Numbered from the stretch's first letter, positions 33,998 to 45,470 are shown. The stretch: DNA of 64,000 nt from Cranoglanis bouderius (GCA_023630585.1 CM042550.1:22084606-22148605), one strand, 5' to 3'. Notes: generated from the sequence alone by a model not told the origin. Program-made: numbers and translations.

Positions 33998-34624
33998 CGT
34001 GCGTGCGTGTTTTTGAGTTTGTATGTGTATGTGTGTGTCGAAAGTTTTTCGTTAGCATTCCAAAGGCATCTGGAGGAAGGAGAGGGGGGTCGGTCACAGA
34101 GATGTCCTTTGAAGTGACTTAGGAGTGTTGCGTTCTCCTAGTCAGCCTGGAGCCGAGAAGTGTGATTTACAAGGAGAGGGCAGAAGCTAAAAGCTTTTTG
34201 CTAAGCCCAGGTTGATTCAAAATTAGTTTGATACCGTCAGACGTTACACCGTTTACCCGTATTGGGCCAACGAATCGGGCAGCAAAGCCACCAAACATGA
34301 CGGAGACTGTATCTCAACAACGACTTTGCGCACGGACACAAAACTTGTGTAATAAATACCATGATCATGCTACTGTCTCCTGTCTACTGTCTGAACAGCC
34401 ATCTTGTGTATTGGGATTATTTTGTGGAGCTCTCATAATCTTCAATAATCATATTAAAAAGCATAACATTATTTACCTATTTTCACTTTTATGTTAGCCT
34501 GGCTTTACTCACACATTGGCTTAAACTCCTCTACTCTCCACTAGACCCCTCTACATTCCACTGCACACATCACCACACCTGGACGCACCCATCTATACAT
34601 CTGTTTACACCCCTCTAAATCCCT
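32291..34624. other. No gene recognised
   Basis: Contains a (GAT)n tract at about 32798-32822 and a (TG)n/(TGCG)n tract at 33949-34012. The words GAAATTTGGTACACTGG and GCGCCACCATCGGGTC (32940-33050) are of the type found in old fish interspersed repeats. The 34228-34497 open frame has no recognisable domain. Confidence 0.45.
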
Positions 34625-34830
34625 AAATGGTAAATGATTTGCACTTATATAGTATCTTTTAACCTTAGTGGTTCTACCAAACTTTTTCTCATTCAAACAT
34701 TCACACACCAGTGGCTGCAGATCTGCCATGGAAGGCACTAGCCTGCCATCGGGAGCAACTTTGGGTTCAGTGTCTTGCCCAAGGACACTTCGACACATGG
34801 GCCGAGAATCAAACCGACAACCCTACGAGT
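34625..34830 (+). repeat. Short interspersed repeat, SINE-like
   Basis: Begins with GGTAAATGATTTGCACTTAT, continues with CCATGGAAGGCACTAGCCTG and TTGGGTTCAGTGTCTTGCCC, and ends near ATGGGCCGAGAATCAAACC, a layout common to an abundant fish short repeat. No clear pol III boxes are visible. Confidence 0.55.
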
Positions 34831-35170
34831 CTTTTGGTCAATCGGAATCAAGATAACGGCATCGTCTTCTTTTCCATTAGTGATGGCTCTTTTTAGTGAG
34901 CCAGATTATTTGGCTCAGCTCAGCAATAAATAGCTCCCAAACGGCTCTTCATTTAGTACCATTTCTGGCTTTTATAATTCAGCTACATTTAGCAATATTT
35001 TGACATATGATTAGTATGTGTGCACATATATCACTTAAATTATTCAATGTAATTATACTAAACCTTATAATTTTACATAATATTCATATTAAATTACGTG
35101 TGTCATAAAAACCTTAAATAATGTAAAAATACCAAACAGTCCCATCGTTCACTTAAAGGAGCCGATTTTT

Positions 35171-35695
35171 TTACTCCGGAGTGGGCAGAGAACCGAGTAC
35201 AGTTGAACTTTAAAAATTAAAACAAAAAAATTTTTCTCCCCTTAAAGCCAGCTGAAGCCAATCTTTCAGCAACGCAGATCATCTGTGCTTTACAATAATG
35301 GAGGCAGTAAGGGACCATCTAAAAAGTGCATTCTACCAAGATTATAGTGGTGTACTTCGTAGGATATCTAACATATAAATTAATAAATTTAATTAGTACA
35401 ATTATAACATAAAATATATATTATAAAACATAAAACATATGCTGTAAAAATAACAAATACTGTATCCTAACATTACAATACGTTAGATATCCTGCGAAGT
35501 AGATGACTGTAATCTTGGTAGAATCTTATACAGTTGCCCAGGTCATGCACTTTTTAGATGGTCCCTGACTGCCTCCATCACTATAAGTGCTGATGACCTG
35601 CGTTGCTGAAAGATTGGCTTCAGCTGGCTTTAACGTGAGAAAATTTTAAAATATGTTAAATTGTACTTGGTTCTCTGCTCACTCCGGAGTAAGAA
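35171..35695. mobile_element. Fold-back (long inverted repeat) non-autonomous element
   Basis: Left arm 35171-35375 and right arm 35470-35695 are near reverse complements. Matching words include ACTCCGGAGTG/CACTCCGGAGT at the outer ends, AAAGCCAGCTGAAGCCAATC with GATTGGCTTCAGCTGGCTTT, and GATATCTAACATAT-like sequence inside. The loop is about 95 AT-rich bases. No coding sequence is present. Transcribed or single-stranded, this would fold into a hairpin of about 200 bp. Confidence 0.82.
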
Positions 35696-35769
35696 AATAC
35701 ACATTTTGTCTTGTTTGTGTGTTTATTTATTCAGAAAAAGAAGAGAGAAGCTCGAATGTGCAAATGACA

Positions 35770-36215
35770 CATCACTGTTTTTCATGGTCAAGTTTTCATG
35801 GCACTACAACAATTCTGAGGTAAGTTTGCTGACTAACTAAACCTCAGGTAACTAGTTGTTACAGTAACGTTAACTTGCCAAATCAAGTTACTTTGTCGGT
35901 TAGTAAGTAAGTCGTGTGTGTCGTGATACATTTTTTGCTAACGTTACCCCATCAAACATTTCCCAATCTGTTGCTACGCTTGTTAGCATGTAAGCTAATG
36001 TCAGTCAGTTCAGAATGAATCGGAATACTTTTGCTGAGTTTAAGACTAAAACTCCCACTGCATCCGTATTCTGATTATTTAAAGTTGATGGATGCAGTTG
36101 GGATCAGCCTTAACAAACTTTTATGCTTCATTTACAGGGATTTCATTCCGAAACATTTCACCTTTTTCACCTCTTGTGAGTTTGCAGGTCTGTACACACT
36201 CCTCCAAAGCCCTTT
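35770..36215 (+). repeat. Duplicated repeat block, short copy
   Basis: Closely matches 40300-41210 in the same orientation (CCTCAGGTAACTAGTTG, CAGTAACGTTAACTTGCC, TTGATGGATGCAGTTGGG, CACCTCTTGTGA). Internal segments of the long copy, roughly 40600-40960 and 41020-41140, are absent here. At its right end it passes into a CCCCTCTACA minisatellite (36200-36290). Confidence 0.8.
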
Positions 36216-36290
36216 ACCCTCCTCTACACACCCCTCTACACCCCTCTACACCCTTTTAAACCCCTCTACACCTCTCTACACCCCTATAAC
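36200..36290 (+). repeat. CCCCTCTACA minisatellite
   Basis: About seven imperfect 10-bp units. Related words occur at 34545-34620. Confidence 0.8.
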
Positions 36291-36638
36291 TGGGTATCTG
36301 CAGGTATCAGCACTTCAAATTTAATACTTTTTAATACCGTATTCAAAGAAATGTACAAAAAAATTTAAGACTTGCACATCACTTCAAACACGATACATCA
36401 GCTGTAAAGGATTGTGTTCATGCATATACAGGCATATAGGCATCTTTGCTCTACAGCATTTCTTTGCATGTGCTTAACTTTTGCACATTACTGTGTATTG
36501 GCTCCAAAATATTCCAATATATTAATCTCGATTGCATATTTGATGCCTCATTTCTTGATTCCATATTTAAGATCTCCATTCTAAAAGCCAATAGTTGTCC
36601 CAATACCCCATATAACACTTGTGCAAACAATCATTCTA

Positions 36639-38203
36639 CAGCCGTGGCCAAAAGTTTTGAGAATGACACAAATATTAATTTTCACAAAGTCTACTGCTTC
36701 AGTGTTTTTAGATCTCTTTCAGATGTTACTAACTGTTACTGAAGTATAATCACAAGCATTTCATAAGTGTCAATGGCTTTTATTGACAATTACATGAAGT
36801 TTATGCAAAGAGTCAATATTTGCAGTGTTGACCCTTCTTTTTCAAGACCTCTGCAATTGGCCCTGGCATGCTGTCAATCAACTTCTGGGCCACATCCTGA
36901 CTGATGGCAGTCCATTCTTGCATAATCAATGCTTGGAGTTTGTCAGAGTTTGTGGGTTTTTGTTTGTCCACCCGCCTCTTGAGGATTGACCACAAATTCT
37001 GAATGGGATTAAGGTCTGGGGAGTTTCCTGGCCATGGACCCAAAATGTCGATGTTTTGTTCCCCGAGCCACTTCGTTATCACTTTTGCCTTGTGGCAAGG
37101 TGCCCCATCATGCTGGAAAAGGCATTGTTCATCACCAAACTGTTCTTGGATGGTTGGGAGAAGTTGCTCTCTGAGAATGTTTTTGTACCATTCTTTATTC
37201 ATGGCTGTGTTCTTAGGCAAAATTGTGAGTGAGGCCACTCCCTTGGCTGAGAAGCAACCCCACACATGAGTGGTCTCAGGATGCTTTACTGTTGGCATGA
37301 CACAGGACTGATGGTAGCGCTCACCTTTTCTTCTCCGGACAAGCTTTTTTCCAGATGCCCCAAACAATCGGAAAGGGGATTCATCAGAGAAAATGACATT
37401 ACCCCAGTCCTCATCAGTCCAATCCCTGTATGTTTTGCAGAATAGCAGTCTGTCCCTGATGTTTTTCCTGGAGAGAAGTGGCTTCGTGCTGCCCTTCTTG
37501 ACACCAGGCCATCCTCCAAAAGTCTTCGCCTTACTGTGCGTGCAGACGCACTCACACCTGCCTGCTGCCATTCCTGAGCAAGCACTGCACTGGTGGTGCC
37601 CCGATCCCGCAGCTGAATCAACTTTAGGAGACGGTCCTGGCGCTTGCTGGACTTTCTTGGGCACCCTGAAGCCTTCTTCACAACAGTTGAATCTCTCTCC
37701 TTGAAGGTCTTGATGATCCGATAAATGGTTGATTTAGGTGCAATGTTACTAGCAGCAATATCCTTGCCTGTGAATCCCTTTTTGTGCAAAGCAATGATGG
37801 CTGCACATGTTTCCTTGCAGGTTACCATAGTTAACAGAGGAAGAACAATAATTTCAAGCACCACCCTCCTTTTAAAGCTTCCAGTCTGTTATTCTAACTA
37901 AATCAGCATGACAGAGTGATCTCCAGCCTTGTCCTCATTAACACTCTCACCTGTGTTAACGAGAGAATCACTGACATGATGTCAGCTGGTCCTTTTGTGG
38001 AAGGGCTGAAATGCAGTGGACATGTTTTTTTGGGATTAAGTTCATTTTCATGGCAAAGAGGGACTTTGAAATTAATTGCAATTCATCTGATCACTCTTCA
38101 TAACATTCTGGAGTATATGCAAATTGCCATAATAAAAACTGAGGCAGCAGATGTTGTAAAAAATTAATATTTGTGTCATTCTCAAAACTTTTGGCCACGG
38201 CTG
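36639..38203 (-). mobile_element. Tc1-like transposon, family 2, copy B
   Basis: Bounded by TA at 36637-36638 and 38204-38205, with terminal inverted repeats starting CAGCCGTGGCCAAAAG on both ends. Length is about 1.57 kb. Nearly identical throughout to copy A at 13206-14768. Confidence 0.93.
36813..37864 (-). pseudogene. Tc1-like transposase with single-base frameshift
   Basis: The N-terminal part (37864 to about 37490) encodes both helix-turn-helix motifs in one frame. At about 37487 one base is missing relative to copy A, and the rest (to 36813) continues in the next frame with IFSDESPF, FQHDGAPCH and NPIQNLWSILKRRVDKQK. The C terminus is intact (KKKGQHCKY) and shows what copy A lost. The third catalytic position is again Gln. 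One frameshift is the only obvious lesion apart from that residue. Confidence 0.88.
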
Positions 38204-38205
38204 TA

Positions 38206-38494
38206 ATTCCAAACATAGCTGTAAGGTTCATTGATTTGGAACATTCAAATAAGGCCCTAATGATGGAGGCATGCCTTGTCTTAGTTGGAAAAATGATTCA
38301 ACAGTACCGAAGTCGAAAGAGAAGTGTCAAATTATTATGAAAATATTCTTTTGATTTGGAATGTACAAGAACAGTTATTGTACTGTTCCCTGTGTAGGTT
38401 ATTTTTAGAGCCACTAGGTGGTGCTATTCCATGTATGTTTTAGATGTAGTTATATTGAGTGACCTCTGACCTTGGTAGCAGCCATCTTGTTTTA
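38206..38494. other. No gene recognised
   Basis: AT-rich flank between the Tc1 element and the next repeat. Confidence 0.4.
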
Positions 38495-39520
38495 CTCAGT
38501 TGATACTGATATTCACATGGTTTAAGCAGCTATCTTCAATCTATCCATCATTGCAATTGTTTATAGAAGCTTTGTTTGTAAGTATCAGTGTGTTTATAAG
38601 ATGATTATCTTTATCTTATGTTTTAGTTGATGACCTTATTGAAAGTTGCATTTGATTTTTAGAAAGATCTCCTGTGCAATGGTACATGCGTCTACATTAT
38701 TATTGTGTATATTAAGATACTATACTCAGCTATCCTTTAAGCAAACTGTTACATTTCTTTTATGTACAGACTTTAGAAACTTAATTCTTCCCTTTTTCTT
38801 CAGTTTTACTCTTACACTTTCTAATTTGCAGTGATGGTGCTAATGATCCATCCTTCAAGTCAACCCAGTTGTGGAAGGAGTTTATCTGTCTGCCTAGTTG
38901 AACAAGGGGAACTCTTTTATGTTGCAGAAAAGTAAAAAGACATCTTATCAGTGATTGTTGCATCAGTGGATGATATTTCATATTCTACTTTCACCTCAAA
39001 ATGGCAAAACAGATCAGTGTGCCCATGATCATCAAGACACTCAAGCAAGTCTGCAGCACGCTTGGTTGCATTAGAGGCTCATACAAAGGTAGAAGCAGCA
39101 CGGACTAGAGCACATATGTACAAAAGGAAATAGAAGTGAGAGTAAAACAAGTTCAAGTACAACCTCAGCTTAAAGTGGAGGAGATTCGTTTAGAGGCTAC
39201 ACTGAAGGCACTCCACCAAGAAAATGCAGTTATCAATGCTTTCAGAAACCTCTGAGCCTAACACTAACATTCCTGTTCAGGACTTGCAAGAGAAACTGCT
39301 CTGTACTCCTGTTCTCACACATACTGAGAGACCCCTCAGCTGCCACACCATGCACACCCATGCTGAATCCTTCAAACATTTGGATGGAAACATCACATTT
39401 TAACTCTGTATTGCATGATGCACCATCTCTAAGACAAAACATTAAATTGACAAGCCACGCACCCTCACGTCGTAATGAGCCCCATACTGCTCTCTCAGAT
39501 GTGTTAAAGTTTATTGATAA
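38495..39520 (+). repeat. Uncharacterised dispersed repeat, copy B
   Basis: Longer relative of 17345-17965. The extra segment, about 39000-39270, reads through stops as a charged helical stretch (words such as EAHTKVEAARTRAHMYK and VEEIRLEATLKAL), suggestive of a coiled-coil Gag-like or host-derived protein. No zinc knuckle, protease or RT accompanies it. It may be a decayed LTR-retrotransposon gag. Confidence 0.5.
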
Positions 39521-39587
39521 GCCAGAAAAATATTGGGCATGTAAGTCTACCTCCTGTAATGCTATCGAAGGACTTGATCTTAAGACA

Positions 39588-39848
39588 ACTTTTAGCTGGG
39601 TAGACCTAGTCGCAGGCTCTGCTCGGGTGACTCGGGAAACCTTGCGGTGTTAACAAGAGTCATTCTGGTCAGGGCAAGGTAAGTAGCCAGCCTTCCTGGG
39701 TCCACTAGGACAGCACGCAGGTGGGTGGTCTGAGGCCAACAGACCTTAAATGGGGTCAAGTCTTCTACCTGGTGATTAGCACCAATCATACACCAGTCCA
39801 TGGTGCACCACACGTGGTAGCAATTAGACAACTCCTATTTTAGGTTTT
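39588..39848 (-). repeat. Dispersed ~250-bp repeat, copy 4 of 4
   Basis: Reverse complement of copy 1, complete from TTTTAGCTGGGTAGACC to CAATTAGACAACTCCTATTT. Confidence 0.8.
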
Positions 39849-40299
39849 TGACAACTTGGTTATGACGGCAGGTAAAAATGAGTGGACTCCTACTTATGCT
39901 ATCCTAGTCAGAGTAATAAAAAAAAAACCTTTGTGTTCGGGTTAGTAAATAGATGGACTGTTAGATTTTTATTAAACCAACCTAGATTATTCTTCTTCAT
40001 CTTTGTACTTTAGCCCACAGCATCCTTGGTATTATGACATCACAGCTTAGGAGGTGGCAGTGTTGGAAACTAGGGTTAGGGTTATCATTCCTGCGCTACC
40101 ACACGGAGACCAAATTTCACAGTACCTACGAAGGAAACCTCTACAGTCTCTTCAAGGTGACAAACATTAATTCCTGGAGGCTTCACTTTAGAAATGTTGT
40201 CCTGTTGCCATTAGCTCTGATTGAATGTCTTCAAGTGGTAATGTAACCCTAACCCTAATCTAACACCAATCTAATCCTCCTCTAAAAAAATCCTCCTTT

Positions 40300-41210
40300 T
40301 TCATGGACAAGTTTTCATTGTACTACAAGAATTAAGTAAGTTAGTTTGCTGACTAACTTAACCTCAGGTAACTAGTTGCTACAGTAACGTTAACTTGCCA
40401 AATCAAGTTACTTTGTCGGTTAGTAAGTAAGTCGGGTGTCATGATACATTTTTTCCTAACGTTACCCCATCAAACTTTTCCCAAACTTGGTAAGCTTGTT
40501 AGCATGTAAGCTAATGTCAGTCAGTTCAGAATGAATCTGAATATTTTTGCTGAGTTTAAGACTAAAACTCCCACTGCATCCGTATTTCTGTCTGATTTTA
40601 ATGTCTGCTGTTATCGAAAGTTACAAGTGAAATAAAAACGAACACGTAATAAAACAAGAGCCGCTGTGTTTTAATGAGTGATCGTGTTGGCCATGATTAC
40701 CTGTTAATATGATCAGTGTTGTTTGCTAATGTATTCAGTTTAGAGATGTAAAACTAGTGAAGCATCTTTTCTTCGGTTGTATGTTTCAAAGTCGTGAAAC
40801 AACGATTGGGTTTTTAATATTTGCCTATGGGCTTCAGCTTGGTCATATATGATGTAATTATCTGACGGTGCAGGTGAGGTGTGGGCCAGAGGACGTCTCT
40901 AATGTTTTCCGATCAGCGAGTGAACTGGAGTCTTTGCTTTAAACCCGAAACAGCGGCTCTGGCGGATTATTTAAAGTTGATGGATGCAGTTGGGATCAGC
41001 CCTAACAAACTTTTATGATGATAAAAACGAGCTAAAGCAAATGGTGTCTTTTCCCTTTATTTTCCTGTCAGAGTTCACCAGAATGCTTCATTTACATGTT
41101 AAAATCACAAAAATTTTCTTCTGGGGGAGGATGCCCCCAGACCCCCCTACAGGGATGTAATTCGGAAACGTCACCTTCTTCACCTCTTGTGACTTTGCAG
41201 GTCTGACACA
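40300..41210 (+). repeat. Duplicated repeat block, long copy
   Basis: Parent-like version of 35770-36215, including a GGGGGAGGATGCCCCCAGAC hairpin near 41124 that recalls terminal regions of some fish DNA transposons. No intact transposase is visible. Short telomere-like words occur just upstream (40071-40083 and 40245-40257). Confidence 0.7.
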
Positions 41211-41217
41211 CACACAC

Positions 41218-41572
<355 letters not shown>

Positions 41573-41679
41573 TTCTGTTACTCACTGACAGTATATTGTT
41601 TTATTGTTTTTAGTTAGGTATATTGTTTTACTTATGTTTACTTTGATAGTACCGTTTTAATTAGACATTACAGATCTGG

Positions 41680-41745
41680 GGTTAGAGGGTCAGGGTTAGG
41701 GTTAGCGGTTTAGGGTTAGGGATTTAGGGTTGGGGTTAGGCCCAG
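41680..41745 (+). repeat. Telomere-like TTAGGG array at the 3' side of PLE family C
   Basis: Degenerate TTAGGG/TTTAGGG units (GGGTTAGCGGTTTAGGGTTA and similar) lie about 75 bases beyond the ORF2 stop of the minus-strand PLE that follows, in the same polarity as the arrays of the tandem family. Confidence 0.85.
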
Positions 41746-41819
41746 GGTCCCCAGACCGTGGTCCCAGTCGGGACTAGGACCAACGTTTGGCACGGGCCTG
41801 CCTAGTGTCAGATCACTGT

Positions 41820-42303
41820 TCATCCTGTGTGTCCCTTTTCATTCAGTCCCCACGGATGTTTTGAGCCCAATTTACGGATCCAGTACCCTTCTGCCCGTCT
41901 TCGGGCATTACAGGACCAGTTCCTGTTGTGTTGAAGTCTCATAAATCTTAGTTCTCCCAGGCCATGGTGCAGAAAATGCTGCACAATCCATGTGTGTGTC
42001 GCCTTCCCCTTCCTGATGTTGTAGAAGTGTTGGGTCATTCTCACTGACAGGGCATTCCCCGTTTCCCCTACATATTGCAAATTGCACTTATTGCAATAAA
42101 TTAAATAAACACAATTGGAGACCTGTGGATTTAAGATTGGCCGAATTGTGAAAATTTCTTTCGTGTTGGGATTAGCAATGTGGCGTTTAGGGCGAAAACC
42201 AGGCCTTGTCAAGTCCCTCATTCTGTTCTCCTGTAGTGGTCGTAATTTGCTTTTAATCAATAGGTCTTTCAGATTATTGTTTTTCCGGTGTCGGAAAATG
42301 ACT
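41820..42303 (-). pseudogene. PLE ORF2 C terminus with GIY-YIG endonuclease (family C)
   Basis: The frame reads FRHRKNNNLKDLLIKSKLRP, then CVYLIYCNKCNLQYVGETGN, the GIY-YIG core (VYLI standing for GIY, YVG for YIG), followed by SVRMTQHFYNI with the conserved Arg, and AEGYWIRKLGS with the Glu expected at the metal site. It ends GLNEKGHTG. Two Cys pairs flank the core as in the tandem family (C...C-x2-C). This is the best preserved part of the copy, but it is cut off from its RT by the insertion. Confidence 0.88.
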
Positions 42304-44087
42304 AGGGCTCAGAGGAGGAGCCTCCCTCTGAGCTCCGGCATCCAGGGTGGAGTCGATTTCCCTCTCGGCTGTTTTGATCCTTTTTTTTTAGCTCTTTTTA
42401 CACTCACTCTACTATCAATAAATTGAGACTCTTCAGACTTGGATGAGAAAGAGCAAATGTTGTTTTAATGCAATCCAAAAACATAAAAGTCCATTGAGCT
42501 CAAGGAGAACAATACTCACAATACAAAACACATTTCTATGTTATTGTAAGCAAGCACATCAGCATACACTGCATCCCCAGTGTCCTCTGTGTTCTCAAAA
42601 ACTCCCTAGAAAATTCCCCCCTATTTATTCTGAGGCACTGTGAGGCGCCTCCTTCTTTAATTTGCATATGCCCCGGCGAATTCCCCTTATTTTCCAGTAT
42701 GGCCCTTTTGGCCCCTCCTATCTTTATTTGCATCTCTTGCCGAATTCCCCTTATTTTCCACTTTTCTGAAAAACTCCCCTTTGTGCGTCATTTTTGACTC
42801 ATATACTGTTCTTTGAATTTCCCCTTAGTTCCAGTTTTACTCATTTCCTTGTGCCCTTTTTTGGTGTTTTCCGTCTTTTGGATTTCCCCTTATTTTCGGC
42901 CTTCGGCGTCATTTGTTATTAAAAAAACTGTCTGTATTTAACCTAAACTTCATAGTTTTTCGATATATTCAGCTGTGGACTATCGTGCTACTCAACACTT
43001 CACCGTTATTCTCCCTCAGGATACCTAAAACGCGTAAGTTTTATTTTTCACTCCTCTCGTTTTGTTATTTTTTTGTTTACGTTCTTACCCCTACTGTGTG
43101 TCTACTATTTTCTGTACTTACGCTTAATGCTGTTTTTGTGAGACTTTAGTAATGCTGTGGTTATAGTTTGTTCTTTGGTAAGCTGTGTCTCTAGATGTTT
43201 AGCAAGCTGTTTAGGTAGGGGTAGGACGTTCCTTAAACATGACTACTACTATCTTTGTTATTGCCTGGCTATTTAGCTTATTTACTTTAAGGCAAGAGTG
43301 TGTGCTTCCTCCCCAAGTCTTCTCCTGACTCATCCATGTTCTTCTTTTTCTAGCCCGCCCTCGTGGTTCTCTCCCGGCTTCCTCTGGGACAACTGAACTC
43401 ACCCTCTATCGTCGCTATCAGCTGACACATCTGGTCACTGGTATTTCTGAGTATCTAGAGCAACTCTATAATACTCCTGTGCCTTCTGCCCCTTTGTTTC
43501 CAGTTCGAATTTCTCAAGGGGTTAAGTTGGAGTCTGTGTCTACTCAGACACCCAATCCTTTCACCCATTCCCGCTCCACACAGACCCCTATGTTTTTGGC
43601 GATGACTACTTCTCAGTCTACACAGACTGAGTGTTGCCCTCATGCAGACGGTTGTCCGTGGGACTCCAGACTTCCCCTGTCTCCCAGTGTTCTTCAGGAT
43701 TTAGATGAGTCAACTCTGTCTACTCCTGTCTCTCCCACTGACTATTCCCCAACAAGTCCAGTTGCTCCTCCTACCATTATCCCTCTTTCTCCTCCTCCTA
43801 CTGCTATCCGTCCCAGCGTGAGGCGGGCTCCCCTTTTTACAGATTAGTCTGTAGCTTTTCTCTTCCTGAATAAACATGACTGTTTTCCCCACTCTTGCCT
43901 CCTGGTTTTTATTGGCATTTGTTTTCCTACTGGCGTTATATTATTTATTGACATTATACTACTGGTGGTATATTATTCCACTTATCACTTGCTAAATACA
44001 GTTTCATACGGTTTCAGCCTCATACTACTTTGCGTTCTATTTGCTTACTAACTGCTGGATATAGTTTTTTGCCTTCTTTTCCTCTGC
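42304..44087 (+). mobile_element. Unidentified ~1.8-kb insertion inside PLE family C
   Basis: The PLE coding sense is interrupted between VIFRHR (left) and VISAHR (right). Both flanks carry a similar ~18-base block (CACCGGTGT...AAATGAC on the plus strand), which could be a target duplication or the overlap of two PLE copies. Inside are four copies of a word like GAATTCCCCTTATTTTCCA (about 42677, 42733, 42814, 42880), a TC-rich open region with splice-like signals, and AATAAA at 43869-43874. No known transposase, RT or terminal repeat was recognised. Confidence 0.5.
43353..43847 (+). CDS. Hypothetical protein within the insertion, possibly spliced
   Basis: An open frame begins right after a strong acceptor-like sequence (CTTTTTCTAG ending at 43353) and runs to TAG at 43845-43847, about 160 residues. 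A donor-like CGCGTAAGTTT lies at about 43032, and the frame before that donor joins this one in phase. The protein is Ser/Thr/Pro-rich, with YRRYQLTHLVTGISEYLEQL near its start and three TQT motifs (VSTQTP, RSTQTP, QSTQTE), a pattern known in dynein light chain LC8-binding proteins. AATAAA follows 20 bases later. I do not recognise a family; it could be the end of a structural protein of a non-autonomous element. No ATG is identified, so the 5' end is unknown. Confidence 0.35.
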   Translation, partial: ARPRGSLPASSGTTELTLYRRYQLTHLVTGISEYLEQLYNTPVPSAPLFPVRISQGVKLESVSTQTPNPFTHSRSTQTPMFLAMTTSQSTQTECCPHADGCPWDSRLPLSPSVLQDLDESTLSTPVSPTDYSPTSPVAPPTIIPLSPPPTAIRPSVRRAPLFTD

Positions 44088-45470
44088 ATCACCGGTGTGC
44101 TGAAATGACTCTGTAATTATGTAGAATTGTCCCCTTTGACATGAACTTGTTGAAATTTTCTTTAATTTTTCTATTCAAGGCTATGCTGCCGTCAGAGAAC
44201 GTGGACACAAAGGGGATGATTTCCGTGCCCTCTCGTGGGGTCTGCTCATTTTGTTTTTTGGAGGCCAGGAATCTCTTTAAGCACCCTCTCAGAAAAGAGC
44301 GGGAATATCCCCGTTTTCTGAGTGAATCAAATAGGGTTTTGGTTGCCCGCCAAAATTCCTCTGACCTGGAGCTGAGACTTTACAACGCCTTTAAAGGTAT
44401 GCTTCAGGTGAAAGCTCTCCTTATGTAGGAGTGCGTGGGTGTCCGTGTCCTTAAAGTAGACTCTGACCTGCAACTGTTGAGTTTCCATGAAATCATCTCC
44501 TTTGTATGTAACCGTGTCCAGGAAATTAACTTCGGACGGGTGCAGCGTGTACTTAACTCATATTGATCTGTTAAAGTGATTAAGATGATTGATAATTTAA
44601 AAAAAATTCTTGTTCTGACTCTTGCCAGACACCCCAGATGTCATCCAGGAACCTGTAGTAGTGTTGTGGTTTGACAGGCCAGGCAGCCAAGGCCTCCTCC
44701 TCCCATTTGGCCATAAAAATATTGGCATAGGAGGGAGCAAATCTTTTTTTCCATAGCCGTTCCCTTAATTTGCAGAAAGTGTTCTGAATTGAATTCAAAA
44801 TCATTTTTTGTCAAGTTAATTTCTAACAAATCTAATAGATGTTTGTCTGGTCTGTTTTTATCAGGGTACCTGGTAAACCACTTCTGGACTGCTTCCAGCC
44901 CTGCCGACCTGACTGTTTGTATACAGACTGTCTATGTCTATAGTGAACAATAGACAGTCTACAGGTAAGCGCAGTGTTTGGATTTTATCGATGAAATCAT
45001 AGGTGTCCTTAATGTAGCTGGGGTGTCGGGTGCTGAGGGGTTTCAGAAAATATTCAATGTACTCCGCTGTCGCATAGGTGTCACTACCACAGTCGGAGAC
45101 AATGGGGCGGCCCGGAGGCATTTCAAACAGGATGCTCCATGATTTGGGATCCTTGTGGATCTTGGGAAGGAGGTAAAAGAGTCCTGGGCATGGATTGTCT
45201 GGTCCCACCAGGTAAGTTAATTGTTTTTTGTTTATAAAACCCTCTTCTTTCAATTTGGCCAGGATTCTCCTGATTTCTGGGCCTGTCTTTAAAAATAAGG
45301 GTTCGTCCAGCTTCCGATAATAGTCCGGCTGATTCGGTTGGCGATAAGTTTCCCGGATATAGGCGGTTCTGTCCATGATTACCACCGCACTGCTTTTATC
45401 AGCCGGTTTAATCACCACGCTTGTTTCCTTTCTGAGCTGGACTAACTCCCGTCTTTCGGGGACACTCAAG
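44088..45470 (-). pseudogene. PLE reverse transcriptase (family C)
   Basis: From 45469 the frame reads VVIKPADKSSAVVIMDRTAY (block 1), LLPKIHKDPKSW (block 2), GRPIVSDCGSDTYATAEYIE, and FTIDIDSLYTN (block A with its Asp pair). After a frameshift near 44900 it continues with ICSLLCQYFYGQM-type remnants of block B and FLDDIWGVWQ (block C, FLDD) in the 44804-44580 frame, then the thumb region LRKRGYSRSFLR and PFVSTFSDGSIALN to VISAHR. At least two frameshifts and stops are present, so it is inactive. Confidence 0.85.

Noticed and set aside
34228..34497. 89-codon plus-strand open frame
   Set aside because: No domain, no codon or splice support, and a hydrophobic tail from AT-rich DNA.
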